Of a stretch of DNA of 64,000 nucleotides, positions 32,682 through 42,141 are shown piece by piece. Numbering within the stretch: the first letter of the stretch is position 1; each line of letters begins with the position of its first letter. Made by a program: the position numbers and the translations under genes. Source of the DNA: Streptomyces sp. NBC_01717 (GTDB lineage: Bacteria > Actinomycetota > Actinomycetes > Streptomycetales > Streptomycetaceae); contig NZ_CP109178.1 of the NCBI RefSeq assembly GCF_036248255.1, positions 2,418,001 through 2,482,000 of the forward strand. The letters are read 5' to 3'. The notes below the pieces were generated by a model. The model made no database searches, had not been told where the DNA came from, and saw only the letters and a list, made by a program, of their open reading frames with translations.

Positions 32682-34196
32682 ATGAGCCACCGGCCCGCCC
32701 GTCGCGCACGCCGCGCGTCCGCCAGCCCGCTCTTCACCCCCCACGGCACCGACCGCGCCAGCCGCAAGGCCGCCCGTCGCCAGCTCGCCGAGGCCACCGC
32801 AAAAGCCCGCGCGGAAGCCAGCGCCCACCAGCCCGAGAGCACATCCGCCGAGCACGAGATGCCCACCGCGCTCTACCCACCGAGCGGACGTCCCGGACCC
32901 GCCTCCGCGCGCAACAACCGGCTGAAGCTGCCCGCCCACCGCATGACGACGGCCGTCGCCGCCGGCGCATACCCCTTCCTGGCCGAAGGCGGACTCGGCG
33001 CCGAGGGCATCTACATCGGGCGCGACGTCCACGCGGAAGCGTCCTTCGTCTTCGATCCGTTCGCCCTATACGGCAAGGTCGAGGGATTCACCAACCCGAA
33101 CCTCTTGCTCGCCGGGGTGATCGGCCAGGGCAAGAGCGCGCTCGCCAAGAGCTTCGCGCTGCGTTCGGTGGCCTTCGGATACCGCGTCTACGTGCCGTGT
33201 GACCCGAAGGGCGAGTGGACGCCGGTGGCGGAAGCCCTCGGCGGCCGGTCCGTCGCTCTCGGCCCCGGACTGCCCGGACGGCTGAACCCCCTGGACGCGG
33301 CCCCGCGCCCGGAGGGCGTCTCCGAGGCCGACTGGGTCGGCGAGATCCGCAAACGGCGCCTGCTCCTGCTCGGCTCCCTGGCCCGGACAGTCCTGGGCCG
33401 GGACCTGATGCCCATGGAGCACACCGCCCTGGACGTCGCCCTGGACGCCGTCGTCACCCGCGCCGTCGACACCGGCCGCACCCCCCTGCTCGGCGATGTC
33501 GCCGCCACCCTCAACAGCCCGAGTGCGCTCGACGAGGCCGCCGGGATGATGTCGGGCCAGCTTGGCGACGCCGCACGCGACCTGGCCCACGCGATGCGCC
33601 GCCTCGTCCACGGTGACCTGGCCGGCATGTTCGACGCCCCCTCCACCGTCGCCTTCGACCCGACCGCGCCGATGCTCACCATCGACCTCTCCCGGCTCGG
33701 CGGCTCCGGCGACGACACCGCCCTCGTCCTGGCGATGACCTGCGCCTCTGCCTGGATGGAATCCGCCCTCTCCGATCCGTCCGGCGGCCGGCGCTGGATC
33801 GTGTACGACGAGGCGTGGCGGTTGATGCGGCACGTCGGCCTACTGCAGCGCATGCAAGCCCAGTGGAAGCTCTCCCGCGGTCTCGGCATCGCCAACCTGA
33901 TGGTGATCCACCGGCTCAGCGACTTGCTCACCGCCGGCGACGCCGGATCACAGGGCCGCGCTCTGGCCGAGGGCCTCCTCGCCGACTGCAGCACCCGAAT
34001 CATCTATCGCCAGGAGACCGACCAACTCCAAGCCGCGGGCTCCCTGCTCGGCCTGACCTCCGTGGAGATGGACGCCATCGCTCACCTCAACCGAGGGCGT
34101 GGCCTGTGGAAAGTCGCCGGACGATCTTTCATCGTGCAGCACCTCCTGCACAGCCACGAACTGGCGCTCTTCGACACCGACGCCCGCATGCACTGA
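32682..34196 (+). CDS. VirB4-like conjugation ATPase
   Basis: A 504-residue ATPase; ATG at 32682 after GAGGG. Walker A is GVIGQGKS (145-152), Walker B IVYDEAW with D376 and E377. Further family marks are VPCDPKGEWTPVAEAL after Walker A, the VIHRLSDL block and LLADCSTRIIYRQ near the end. It lacks the N-terminal VirB4 half, which is supplied by the SCO6880 protein upstream. It powers substrate transfer or pilus assembly at the inner face of the membrane. The first 90 residues are basic and low-complexity. Confidence 0.92.
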   Translation: MSHRPARRARRASASPLFTPHGTDRASRKAARRQLAEATAKARAEASAHQPESTSAEHEMPTALYPPSGRPGPASARNNRLKLPAHRMTTAVAAGAYPFLAEGGLGAEGIYIGRDVHAEASFVFDPFALYGKVEGFTNPNLLLAGVIGQGKSALAKSFALRSVAFGYRVYVPCDPKGEWTPVAEALGGRSVALGPGLPGRLNPLDAAPRPEGVSEADWVGEIRKRRLLLLGSLARTVLGRDLMPMEHTALDVALDAVVTRAVDTGRTPLLGDVAATLNSPSALDEAAGMMSGQLGDAARDLAHAMRRLVHGDLAGMFDAPSTVAFDPTAPMLTIDLSRLGGSGDDTALVLAMTCASAWMESALSDPSGGRRWIVYDEAWRLMRHVGLLQRMQAQWKLSRGLGIANLMVIHRLSDLLTAGDAGSQGRALAEGLLADCSTRIIYRQETDQLQAAGSLLGLTSVEMDAIAHLNRGRGLWKVAGRSFIVQHLLHSHELALFDTDARMH

Positions 34197-34211
34197 AAAA
34201 GCAAGAGGCCC

Positions 34212-34780
34212 GTGAAACCCGACATCCAACGCGAACTGATACCGCGCGACGACACTGTCCACCTTATCGGCGCGCTCAACGCGACGAAGGACAAACTACT
34301 CGATGCCGCCCAGCAGTGGTAGCTGCTGGACGAGAGTGGGCACGTCCCGGCCGCCCCCTCCACACCGCGCTGCTCCAGCATGCCGCCGACGCGCAGGACC
34401 TCTCCCGCGACGTCCTCCGGCTGACTGCTGACTTCGCCCGGAGCCCGCACAGCACGACCCGCGCCGGCAGTGCCGTCCTCGCCCATCTCGCCACGGCGGC
34501 CACCATGTCGAGCCACGCAGCACCGCACTTCACCGAGACCGCGGAGGGCGCCCTGTCCCTGCCACGGTCCTCCAACCCGACCGACCGGCACTACCTCAAG
34601 AACCGCATGGTCATCGATCACGCCTCGGCGCGAGCGTTCCTGCGGCGCACGTCGGAATCGCTCCGCGACGCGGCCAAGGAACTCGACGACCACCTCGGCT
34701 TCCACCGCTTCCTCTCGACGCTCACCCCTCGGGAAAGCCCTGCGCTTCCACCGCCCCGGCCGAGCGGTCGCCACCGCTAG
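34212..34780 (+). pseudogene. disrupted transfer-operon gene (stop codon plus frameshift)
   Basis: GTG at 34212 opens MKPDIQRELIPRDDTVHLIG and runs to AAQQW followed by TAG at 34318-34320. The next codons (LLDESGHVPAA) continue the same protein, so CAG probably became TAG. About 30 bases later the good codon usage moves to another frame (LHTALLQHAADAQDLSRDVL through HYLKNRMVIDHASARAFLRR to 34780), which implies a one-base indel. The intact protein would have about 189 residues and be all-helical. Non-functional as written, unless the sequence has errors. Confidence 0.75.
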
Positions 34781-34820
34781 CCCGCCTCGAATCACCGGCA
34801 TCACCACCTCAAGGAGTCCC

Positions 34821-35060
34821 CTGAACCGCCCCGCTCATTTCAGCGACGCCGACTGGGCCGAGTACCAGCAGTGCCAGGCCGAGCACGATGACCTCATGGC
34901 GCAGGTCGCCGAACGCGAAGCCCAGATGGAACACGACCTGATCGCCTCCTACGACGGGTACGAATTCGACTTCAGCCCGGCCCCGGAGCCCAGCCCCGCC
35001 CACCGGACACCACCGCCGCACCGCACGCCCGCCTCCCGCAGGAGGAGCCGTGGGCGCTGA
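34821..35060 (+). CDS. small acidic hypothetical protein with apparent CTG start
   Basis: Coding sequence is clear from 34821 (LNRPAHFSDADWAEYQQCQA, then EHDDLMAQVAEREAQMEHDL). AAGGAG lies four bases before CTG 34821. No ATG, GTG or TTG lies between this ribosome binding site and codon 25, where ATG 34893 is a poor alternative. With CTG the protein has 79 residues. Acidic helices then a proline-rich tail; overlaps the next gene by 11 bases. Function unknown. Confidence 0.6.
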   Translation: MNRPAHFSDADWAEYQQCQAEHDDLMAQVAEREAQMEHDLIASYDGYEFDFSPAPEPSPAHRTPPPHRTPASRRRSRGR

Positions 35061-35979
35061 CGACGAAAACACCCTTGCCAGCGACCGCACGGGCCCGCTC
35101 GCGCCGCTTCCCGACCATCGCAATGCGGCCACCCCGTGGTGGCAGGAGCTCTGGCGCCGCCACGCGCACATCACCACGCCACTGCGGCAGCGTGGGCTGG
35201 AGTGCGACATCGAGTTCGGCCTCAGCGCGTACATCGTGCGCGTATCGCTCCCCGACGACAGCTACTTGATCATCAGTCCGCCGCAGGAGCCCCCCTCCGA
35301 CCGCCCGCCAGGAAGCCCGGAGGGCTGGATAGCGACCCGTGAACACCCGGACGACCAGGCGCTGTTCGAGGTCGTCTACGACTCGGCTTCATCCGCCGAC
35401 CCTGGCGCCCCCCAACGGCCCGAGGCTCGCCACGGCGGCAGCGTCCAGCCCCTGATCGAGACGATCGACCATCGCCTTGCCCAGCTCGGGCTGCTGCCGA
35501 ATCCCGTTGCATCGGCCGGAGGCCGGAGCGCGCTCCCAGCTACGCCGACGCTCCACGCGCCCGAAGTCCCGGACGTCCCCGACCCCGCCGGCCGCGCCTC
35601 CGTCTACGTCTACGGCGACGCGCTCCGCGCTCTGACTGACCGGCTCAACGGAGCCGAGTCGCATGCGGAGGCCGCTGCCTTCCTGCACCAGATCTTGGAG
35701 CCCAGCGACGGCCTGCTGGCACAGCTCGGGGAGTTCTTCGAAGCGGCCGGGGAGAAGGCCAAGGAAGCCGAGGAGGACGACGGCTTCGACTTGTCCTACG
35801 ACCTCGCCGACGCCGCCGCCGAGATCCGCAACCTCGGCGAGGTGCTGCACGTGGCCGAGGACCGGATGCGGGCACTGACCCCGCTCATGCCGGCCCCGCG
35901 GCTCACGTCCACCCCGGGGCGTCCGCCGTCCCTTCCCCCGCGAGCCCTCCCGGCGGCACAGCCGCGGCACACGCGCTGA
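35050..35979 (+). CDS. hypothetical conjugative-element protein
   Basis: A 309-residue protein; GTG at 35050 with GGAGGAG upstream, overlapping the preceding gene. It has an N-terminal alpha/beta domain (WWQELWRRHAHITTPLRQRG, FGLSAYIVRVSLPDDSYLII, EHPDDQALFEVVYDSA). A C-terminal helical part (YVYGDALRALTDRLNGAESH, LLAQLGEFFEAAGEKAKEAE) may be a coiled coil. No family name could be assigned. Part of the transfer/cargo operon. Confidence 0.75.
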   Translation: MGADDENTLASDRTGPLAPLPDHRNAATPWWQELWRRHAHITTPLRQRGLECDIEFGLSAYIVRVSLPDDSYLIISPPQEPPSDRPPGSPEGWIATREHPDDQALFEVVYDSASSADPGAPQRPEARHGGSVQPLIETIDHRLAQLGLLPNPVASAGGRSALPATPTLHAPEVPDVPDPAGRASVYVYGDALRALTDRLNGAESHAEAAAFLHQILEPSDGLLAQLGEFFEAAGEKAKEAEEDDGFDLSYDLADAAAEIRNLGEVLHVAEDRMRALTPLMPAPRLTSTPGRPPSLPPRALPAAQPRHTR

Positions 35980-36009
35980 CGCCGGACCACCGTCTCCTTC
36001 CAGGAACAC

Positions 36010-36788
36010 ATGACCTCACACCGCACCGCCCTGTCCGCCTTCGCTGCCGGTCTGGCCGCCCGTCTGCCCGGCACCTGGACCAGCAAGTACCAGCGCCACG
36101 CGCAGTACGCGGACCAGTTCCCCCGCACCGACGAACTCTGGGACACCGGCCACGTCGACTACATCGTCAGCCAGTACGTCCTCACCCACGACGCCGTGCT
36201 CCACGGGCCCGCCGACCAGCGGCTGTACGTCACCGACCGGCCCCGCTACCCGCACCAGTTCGTCGTCGCCCCGCTCGCCCCCGACGGCCCGCACATCAAG
36301 CCCCACCACTTCGCCGCAGTCGAGGAACCCAACGGCATCGCCGTTCCCAAGGACCCCGCGCGGGCGGCGGGACAAGTCACCCGACGGGTGCTGAGCCGCT
36401 ACGAACCGAACAGGCCCTGCAAGCGGTGCTCGACAACGCGGCGGCCCAGCCCGACCCCCCGCACCGGCCCGGCCCGGCACAGGTCGACCAGGTCCTCACC
36501 CTGACCCTGTACAGCGACGGAGCCCTCGGCGCGCCGTACGAGAGCGTGCCGGTCGATGCCCGCATGACGCTGTACGCCCACGGATTCCAGTACCACCCGC
36601 ACCAAGCAGCGTTCCTCCTGCCCACCGCCTACGGGGACAGCGGTCGCGCCCTGCGCGTCCACAGCGTGGTTCAACAGCTCACAGCCAAGGGCATCGGCGT
36701 GAACCTGCGCCACTCGGCGCCCACCACCAGCGCCGCCCTTCCGCCAGCGTCACCGAAGGCCACACCCTCGGCCGGCCGTACGCGCTGA
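36010..36788 (+). pseudogene. two-domain plasmid protein split by a frameshift
   Basis: ATG at 36010 encodes domain A (FAAGLAARLPGTWTSKYQRH, YIVSQYVLTHDAVLHGPADQ, FAAVEEPNGIAVPKD). After RYEP near 36410 the good codon usage shifts: EQALQAVLDNAAAQPDPPHR leads into domain B (YSDGALGAPYESVPVDARMT, LYAHGFQYHPHQAAFLLPTA), ending at 36788. The intact paralogue at 46062-46820 has the same two domains in one frame, so a single missing base near CCGAACAGG explains the split. As written, the first frame stops at 36504, and ATG/GTG 36426 could start the second part separately. Confidence 0.7.
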
Positions 36789-36821
36789 CTCACTCCCCGC
36801 CTGCAGATCCTTGGAGCCTTC

Positions 36822-37877
36822 ATCCGCATCGCCCGACGCACCCTGCCGCTGTTCGCCAGCGCAGCCTGCCTCACCCTGGCACTCACCGGCTGCACCACCG
36901 ACCACGGCACCTCCGACGCCAAGCCGGCTCCCGGCGCCAGCACCGCCCCGAAGCCGACGGCCGCCCTCAGCGCCGCCCTTGCCCGCGACGTCATCACCCA
37001 CTACTCGAAGATCAACAACGAGGCCAACGCCGACCGGAACCGCGCCCTGCTCGACACGGTCGAGGACGGCCCGCTGTACGCGATGTCCGTCTCGGACTAC
37101 ACCGAGACCGAAGGACTTCCCGCAGCGGACCGCAAGCCGTACAAGCCGTGGTCCTACGACTCCGCGAACGCCAAGCTGTACATCCCGCGCCTGGTCGGCG
37201 GGCAGGACCGCTGGTTCGCCGCCGCGCTCTCGGACCAGAAGGGCAAGGCCCCCTCGCGTGTGGGCGTGTTCGCCGAACAGCCCCAGCACAAGCGCTGGGA
37301 GCTGGTGTCCGTCGTCGACCTCGACGGCCAGAAACTGCCCGACATCGCCCTCGACCGGGACGGGTACGCGACGGCCGTCGCCGCCGACGGCAACAAGCAG
37401 CTGGCAGCCGGCGCCGACCTGCTGCGCACAGGCGTGCTCGACAACTTCGCCACCGGAGGCGCGAACAGCGGGACGAAGGTCTTCGCGCCGACCAAGGCGA
37501 GCAAGCAGCAGATCGAGGTCCACGACAAGACCGGCACCCGCTACGGGAACCAGGGCACCACCGTCTTCGCCAGCGCCGCCAACCGCTACAAGGACGCCTA
37601 CGCCCTCAAGACCACCGATGGCGGCGCGTTGATCCTCTTCTCCCGCACGCACACCCAGACCGACGCCGTCGCGCACTCCGGCCTGCAAATCAACCCCGGC
37701 AAGGACGACCGAGCGTGGCTCCACGATGTGCCCCGCACCTCCATCACGTACACGTTCGTATGCAACGACGCCGCCACCGTCCCCGCGAAGGCCGAGCCGT
37801 CCCGGCTGATCGGCTACACCTGCGCCCGCACCGACGCCTCCGGCCCTCCGGTCGCCTCCTGGTCGGACCGCGCTTAG
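36822..37877 (+). CDS. lipoprotein with apparent ATC start
   Basis: The coding frame is open from just after the previous stop. No ATG, GTG or TTG occurs before ATG 37083, which is beyond the lipobox. ATC 36822 lies five bases after GGAG and gives a good signal peptide: IRIARRTLPLFASAAC and lipobox LTGC. The mature protein (about 330 residues) has KPTAALSAALARDVITHYSK, RALLDTVEDGPLYAMSVSDY, GGQDRWFAAALSDQ and TSITYTFVCNDAA. A membrane-anchored extracytoplasmic protein of the transfer region. No family was recognised; an NTF2-like or conjugation-associated lipoprotein is possible. Confidence 0.75.
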   Translation: MRIARRTLPLFASAACLTLALTGCTTDHGTSDAKPAPGASTAPKPTAALSAALARDVITHYSKINNEANADRNRALLDTVEDGPLYAMSVSDYTETEGLPAADRKPYKPWSYDSANAKLYIPRLVGGQDRWFAAALSDQKGKAPSRVGVFAEQPQHKRWELVSVVDLDGQKLPDIALDRDGYATAVAADGNKQLAAGADLLRTGVLDNFATGGANSGTKVFAPTKASKQQIEVHDKTGTRYGNQGTTVFASAANRYKDAYALKTTDGGALILFSRTHTQTDAVAHSGLQINPGKDDRAWLHDVPRTSITYTFVCNDAATVPAKAEPSRLIGYTCARTDASGPPVASWSDRA

Positions 37878-37957
37878 ACGCGTCCCCTCCCACGCGGCAC
37901 ACACCACCTTGATGGCCGTCGAACGTCCCCAGCCCCTTACCCGATGCGGAGAAGTCC

Positions 37958-38545
37958 CTGTCCACACGTTCCTTCATCGCCCGCCCCACCGGCACGGGGT
38001 ACAGCGGCATCCACGTCCAGCTCGACGGCGTGCCCAGCCACCACCTGCCCCTGCTCCTGGCCGCCTACCAGCACAAGTTCGGGCGCGACGTGGAGGCCAT
38101 GTCCCGTCACCTCATCGACGACGTCGCCGTCGGCTGGGACGAGCTGGGCACCGACCTCCTCGACGGCGCACCGCCCACGCTCGTGGCCGAGCTGACCGGC
38201 GGCGAGCACTGCCCCAGCCGCACGCTCGACCACTTGATCACCCCGGACGGCTCCCCGCCGGTACGTATGACAGTCACCGACGAGACCGCCGACGCGCAGG
38301 ACATCCAGTGGGGCTACGTCCTGCACCAGCAGGGCATCGAGGTGATCAGCCTCCTGCACGAGGACATCGGCCCGCTTGTCGACTGGGACATCGACCCGCG
38401 CACCGCCTTCAACGACCACCCGGCAGCGTGGTCCTCCCTCGACCCCGCGCCGGCCATCCGGGCATCGCGCAGCACGCCGCTCCCGAGCGCTCCCGCCGCA
38501 TCCCCGGCGAAGGCCGGCGCCCCGCGCCCCGCCACGCGCCGCTAG
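37958..38545 (+). CDS. hypothetical plasmid protein with apparent CTG start
   Basis: A 195-residue protein from CTG 37958, which has GGAG six bases upstream. Upstream to the in-frame stop at 37910 there is no ATG, GTG or TTG. The next candidate, GTG 38030, would cut into the domain (STRSFIARPTGTGYSGIHVQ, LPLLLAAYQHKFGRDVEAMS, LIDDVAVGWDELGTDLLDG, WGYVLHQQGIEVISLLHED). It resembles a family of Streptomyces plasmid proteins of unknown function that begin with 'M-S-T-R-S-F-I-A-R-P-T-G'. Soluble, alpha/beta. Confidence 0.75.
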   Translation: MSTRSFIARPTGTGYSGIHVQLDGVPSHHLPLLLAAYQHKFGRDVEAMSRHLIDDVAVGWDELGTDLLDGAPPTLVAELTGGEHCPSRTLDHLITPDGSPPVRMTVTDETADAQDIQWGYVLHQQGIEVISLLHEDIGPLVDWDIDPRTAFNDHPAAWSSLDPAPAIRASRSTPLPSAPAASPAKAGAPRPATRR

Positions 38546-38572
38546 TTTCCCCTCGTCTTCCCGGAGCCTTCC

Positions 38573-39337
38573 CTGCCCCCGCACACCACGCCCCTGATCA
38601 CCGTCGTCATCGCCAGCCGCCTGCGCGAAGACCGGCTCGACTACCTGACCGCCATGCACGCCAGCCTCACCCGGCAGTCCGTGGGTTGGGAGGCCATAAT
38701 CGCGCTCGACGGTGCTTCACCCGATCGTCTGCCTGCCCCGCTCGCGCAGGACCCCCGCGTCCGCACCCTTGCGCTGCCCCGCCCGGTCGGCGCCGCCTGC
38801 GCCAGGAATCTGGCCCTCGCCCACGTTCGAACCCGGTATACGAACTGGGCGGACGACGATGACGAGTTCACCGACGACGCCATGTCCGTACGGCTGAACA
38901 CCCTGGAATCGACCGGGGTCGGCTGGTGTGCGGGATGGAGCGAGGACCAGTACCCCGACGGCTCGACCACCTTGTGGCGCTGCCCCACCCCGCCCGGCCG
39001 CCACGAGGCCGGCGATGTGTGGACCTACTGGAAGTCCCCGGCGGACACCATCCCCATCGGGCCGACCACGATCCTCGCCCGCACCGACCTCGTACGCGCC
39101 GCACCGATGGGCGGCCTCGTCCAGGGCGAGGACTACTGCGCGGCCCTCGGCGTGACCACTCTCGCGCCCGGAATCCTGCTGCCGGTCCCCGTGTACAGAT
39201 ACCGCAAATGGGGCGGGCAGATGACAGCCCAGGTCGGCTACGACCAGCTGGAGGCGGCAGCCCGGGAGCATGCCTGGCAGTACGGCCGCAGCCTGCGCGC
39301 CGTCCTGCGCCGCAGCGAGGACCTGGTCCATGGCTGA
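38573..39337 (+). CDS. family 2-like glycosyltransferase with apparent CTG start
   Basis: A 254-residue protein from CTG 38573, GGAG six bases upstream. The frame has no other start between the preceding stop (38545) and ATG 38654, and that ATG would remove the first strand of the GT-A fold (TPLITVVIASRLREDRLDYL). Other marks are PVGAACARNLALAHVRTRYT, the acidic metal-binding stretch NWADDDDEFTDDAM and GGLVQGEDYCAALG. It probably transfers a sugar from a nucleotide donor. Its stop overlaps the start of the next gene. Confidence 0.8.
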   Translation: MPPHTTPLITVVIASRLREDRLDYLTAMHASLTRQSVGWEAIIALDGASPDRLPAPLAQDPRVRTLALPRPVGAACARNLALAHVRTRYTNWADDDDEFTDDAMSVRLNTLESTGVGWCAGWSEDQYPDGSTTLWRCPTPPGRHEAGDVWTYWKSPADTIPIGPTTILARTDLVRAAPMGGLVQGEDYCAALGVTTLAPGILLPVPVYRYRKWGGQMTAQVGYDQLEAAAREHAWQYGRSLRAVLRRSEDLVHG

Positions 39338-40436
39338 GGCGCAGATGATGCTGTCGCACAGCCGGGATTCGGGCATCGTCGTCATCGCCACGGGCGAGCA
39401 GTACCCGTGGGCGCACACCGCCCTCGCGGAGAGCGGCTTTCGGCGGGACGACGACGGCGTCTACCACCTGCCCGCGGACGGCAACCAGACCACCGTGGTC
39501 GACTTGGTCAAGTGCGCGAAACGGCACCGCACCAGCGTGCACACAAGCAGCCAGCGCTTCATCGGCGACGCCGCCCGCGACCTCGCGCGCCACCTGCCCG
39601 GCCAGTGGAACACGTCGGTCGAGATCTACTCCCACCCCGCCTGGCAGGAAGACCTCGTGCCTTGGATCTGGGACAGCGGCGAACTCGGCCGCGCCCTCCA
39701 GAGCGAGCGGATCCCCTACGCCGCCACGCTCACCGACACGGTGAACGGCACCACGCTGCTGTTCGTCGAACGCCCTGGCCGCCAACTCGACTATCTAGTC
39801 GGCACCTTCGCCCCCGAAGGGCTCGAAGAGGGCTACGGCGATCCGCACGCACCGCGCAGCATCGTCCTGCCGCCGTTCGCCGGACGGGCGGCCCAGGCCG
39901 TCGCCGACCGGTACCTCCCCTCCTACGAGCAGGCCGTCCACGCCCGCCGGACCTCGGCCAGCGCCGCCGTACTCGGGGGCATCCGCTCCGAACACGACAC
40001 CTGGCAGGCCATGGTCGCCTCCGGCCGCTACAGCGACGCCACCCCGCTGAGCGCCGCCGCCCTCGGCGCCGCGACCGAGGAATTCCTCGACCACTCCTGG
40101 CGCCGCTTCCTCACCGTCGTCGACCACGCCCCGACGCTGATCGACCGGTGCCGTCCCGCCAGCAGCCCGTGGCCCGACGACGCCGCGACGCTCTCCCGCC
40201 TGGCCGACGCCATCACCGATACCGAGACCCTGCTCCACGAGGTGGTCCACGGCGGTCCTATGCCGTCGCAGGAACGCAACGCCCGCGCGTGGCCGGCCAT
40301 CGAGACCTGGCTCACCGACGGCGAGATCTTCCTTCGCCAGGCCCGCGTGAGCGCACCCCACCGCCGCCCCGCCCTCCCCGTCTCCGCGCCAGCACGCCCC
40401 CTTACCGCAGCCCGTCCCATGCACCGCAGCCACTAA
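39330..40436 (+). CDS. plasmid protein with domains in order B-A
   Basis: A 368-residue protein; ATG at 39330 overlaps the glycosyltransferase stop. Residues 14-75 match domain B (IVVIATGEQYPWAHTALAES, GFRRDDDGVYHLPAD). Residues 90-240 match domain A (AARDLARHLPGQWNTSVEIY, YAATLTDTVNGTTLLFVERP, RQLDYLVGTFAPEG). In 36010 and 46062 the same domains occur as A-B. The C-terminal 130 residues are helical (FLDHSWRRFLTVVDHAPTLI). Function unknown; one of a family expanded in this region. Confidence 0.75.
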   Translation: MAEAQMMLSHSRDSGIVVIATGEQYPWAHTALAESGFRRDDDGVYHLPADGNQTTVVDLVKCAKRHRTSVHTSSQRFIGDAARDLARHLPGQWNTSVEIYSHPAWQEDLVPWIWDSGELGRALQSERIPYAATLTDTVNGTTLLFVERPGRQLDYLVGTFAPEGLEEGYGDPHAPRSIVLPPFAGRAAQAVADRYLPSYEQAVHARRTSASAAVLGGIRSEHDTWQAMVASGRYSDATPLSAAALGAATEEFLDHSWRRFLTVVDHAPTLIDRCRPASSPWPDDAATLSRLADAITDTETLLHEVVHGGPMPSQERNARAWPAIETWLTDGEIFLRQARVSAPHRRPALPVSAPARPLTAARPMHRSH

Positions 40437-40474
40437 CCGCTCCACCCCGACAACGTGAGGAGAACCTCGCCCCC

Positions 40475-40936
40475 TTGCAACCCGGCACCCACTTCGCCTT
40501 CGGCGACCACGAGGAACACGGCTTCGTCGCCTCCTTCACCTCCTCCCTGCCCGCGCACCTCGCCCACTGGTACCTGGAGCGCGAGCAGTTCGAGCCCGTC
40601 CCCGATCAACCCGGGCTGTACCGGCTCAGCGAGCCCGAGCGGGACGGTCCCCGCCGGACCCGTCAGGCCGTCCACGATCTTCGCCGCCAGGGCTTCACTG
40701 TGCAGGCCGACATTCGCCTCGACCCGGCTAATTCCGCCAGCCCACCACGCCCGGTCCGGGCGAACGGACTCCGGGAGCGCCGCAGCCGTCTCGCCGAGGC
40801 CGCCGCCGGCCGAACGACTCAGCGTCGCGCCACACCGCCCACCACCTCCCTGCCGTCGGCCCGGCCGATCCCACCGAAGCCCACCTACGCACCGACCGTC
40901 CACCTGACGGCCTCGGGCGGCGGGCGGTCCCGATGA
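40475..40936 (+). CDS. single domain-B plasmid protein
   Basis: A 153-residue protein from TTG 40475 (GAGGAG about 14 bases upstream, a long spacing). The N-terminal half matches domain B of its neighbours: HGFVASFTSSLPAHLAHWYL, EREQFEPVPDQPGLYRLSEP and AVHDLRRQGFTVQADI. The C-terminal half is basic and disordered. Its stop overlaps the next ATG (ATGA). Confidence 0.7.
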   Translation: MQPGTHFAFGDHEEHGFVASFTSSLPAHLAHWYLEREQFEPVPDQPGLYRLSEPERDGPRRTRQAVHDLRRQGFTVQADIRLDPANSASPPRPVRANGLRERRSRLAEAAAGRTTQRRATPPTTSLPSARPIPPKPTYAPTVHLTASGGGRSR

Positions 40937-42123
40937 CGCCCGCAAGCAACCCGGACCCCGACGGCCCTCTGCCGGTGGCACCCGAACTCCCCAACGCTGC
41001 ACGCGATTTCCGGCTGCGGATGGCGGTCATCGACCGCGAGACCGAGACCGCGCTCGACATGACACGCGACCGCTACGGCCGCATCGTCCACGCAAGCGCC
41101 GCGGCAGCGGCTCGAGCCCAGCGCGACAAGGCTGCGGTGGAGGCGTACACCACGCACCTCGCCCCGCACGCCGACGCTCTGCTCGATGCCGCCCGCCGTG
41201 CGCTCGACGAGCTGCCGCCTGCCCGGCACCTGGCCGGGTGGCGGGCCGTGCTGGACGGCCTGGCCGCCTCCGCCACCGAGATCCGCCCGGCCCTCGACCG
41301 GCCGGCCGCCCCCGGCTCCCAGGCCGAACGCGCGCAGCACTCGGCCCTGTGGCCGCACCTCACCGCATGGGCGGATCACAGCTTCATCGCCAGCAACCTC
41401 GCCGACCAGAGCGATGGCCAGCACCACAAGGCTCCGCTGACCGAAGAGGAACAGCGGATGTGGACCGAGCGAGCTCAGGCTGCGCAGAGGCGAGGCGAGC
41501 TGGAGCTGACCGAGTCGTGGTACGCCGCCGGCGGGCAGCCGATCACCCTCGCCCACCTGGTCGAAGACGACGACTCGACGCTGGTCGCGCTGCGAGGAGA
41601 CCCAGACGCACCGGGCTGGCAGGTGATCGGGCACTACGCCCACGAATACGAGGCAGGGCAGTCACTACCCGCCCCGGTCCCGCCCGGCGTTCTGCGCGCC
41701 GATGTCTCGGGGTTCAACCGGTCCGAGCCCGCCCCCGAGATCTCGCTGCAGGAACTCACCCGCGACGTCGTCGAGGCCCAGCACGCCGGTGACGCGTCCA
41801 ACGCGCTCCTCAGTGCAACCCAGCGCGGATACGACGCAGGGCCGATGGTCCGTCTCCAAGAACTCCTGGAAACGAGCAGCCAGTTCGCCAGCGCGCTGGA
41901 GACCGTGCAGGGCCGCCAGATCGCCGCCCGCCTCTCGGCGCTCGGCCGGCAGATTGAGTTCCTCACCCGCGAAGTCGAAGAAGCGGCCGAGGACCTTGGC
42001 GCGACCGTCGCCGTCCTGCCGCCGCACCGCACCCCCGTGCTGCGCGTCCGCCAGCGCCCTGCCGTGGACACCACACCACCCACACCGCCGCCCCGCGCCA
42101 GCACGCCCGCCCGCCACCGCTAA
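40933..42123 (+). CDS. helical hypothetical protein
   Basis: A 396-residue protein coupled to the preceding gene (ATGA). Mainly long helices: FRLRMAVIDRETETALDMTR, DALLDAARRALDELPPARHL, MVRLQELLETSSQFASALET and LGRQIEFLTREVEEAAEDLG. One beta-rich insert reads GWQVIGHYAHEYEAG. It probably forms coiled coils. Unknown function; conjugative-element accessory. Confidence 0.7.
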   Translation: MTPASNPDPDGPLPVAPELPNAARDFRLRMAVIDRETETALDMTRDRYGRIVHASAAAAARAQRDKAAVEAYTTHLAPHADALLDAARRALDELPPARHLAGWRAVLDGLAASATEIRPALDRPAAPGSQAERAQHSALWPHLTAWADHSFIASNLADQSDGQHHKAPLTEEEQRMWTERAQAAQRRGELELTESWYAAGGQPITLAHLVEDDDSTLVALRGDPDAPGWQVIGHYAHEYEAGQSLPAPVPPGVLRADVSGFNRSEPAPEISLQELTRDVVEAQHAGDASNALLSATQRGYDAGPMVRLQELLETSSQFASALETVQGRQIAARLSALGRQIEFLTREVEEAAEDLGATVAVLPPHRTPVLRVRQRPAVDTTPPTPPPRASTPARHR

Positions 42124-42141
42124 GCACCGAGAAAGCACCCG

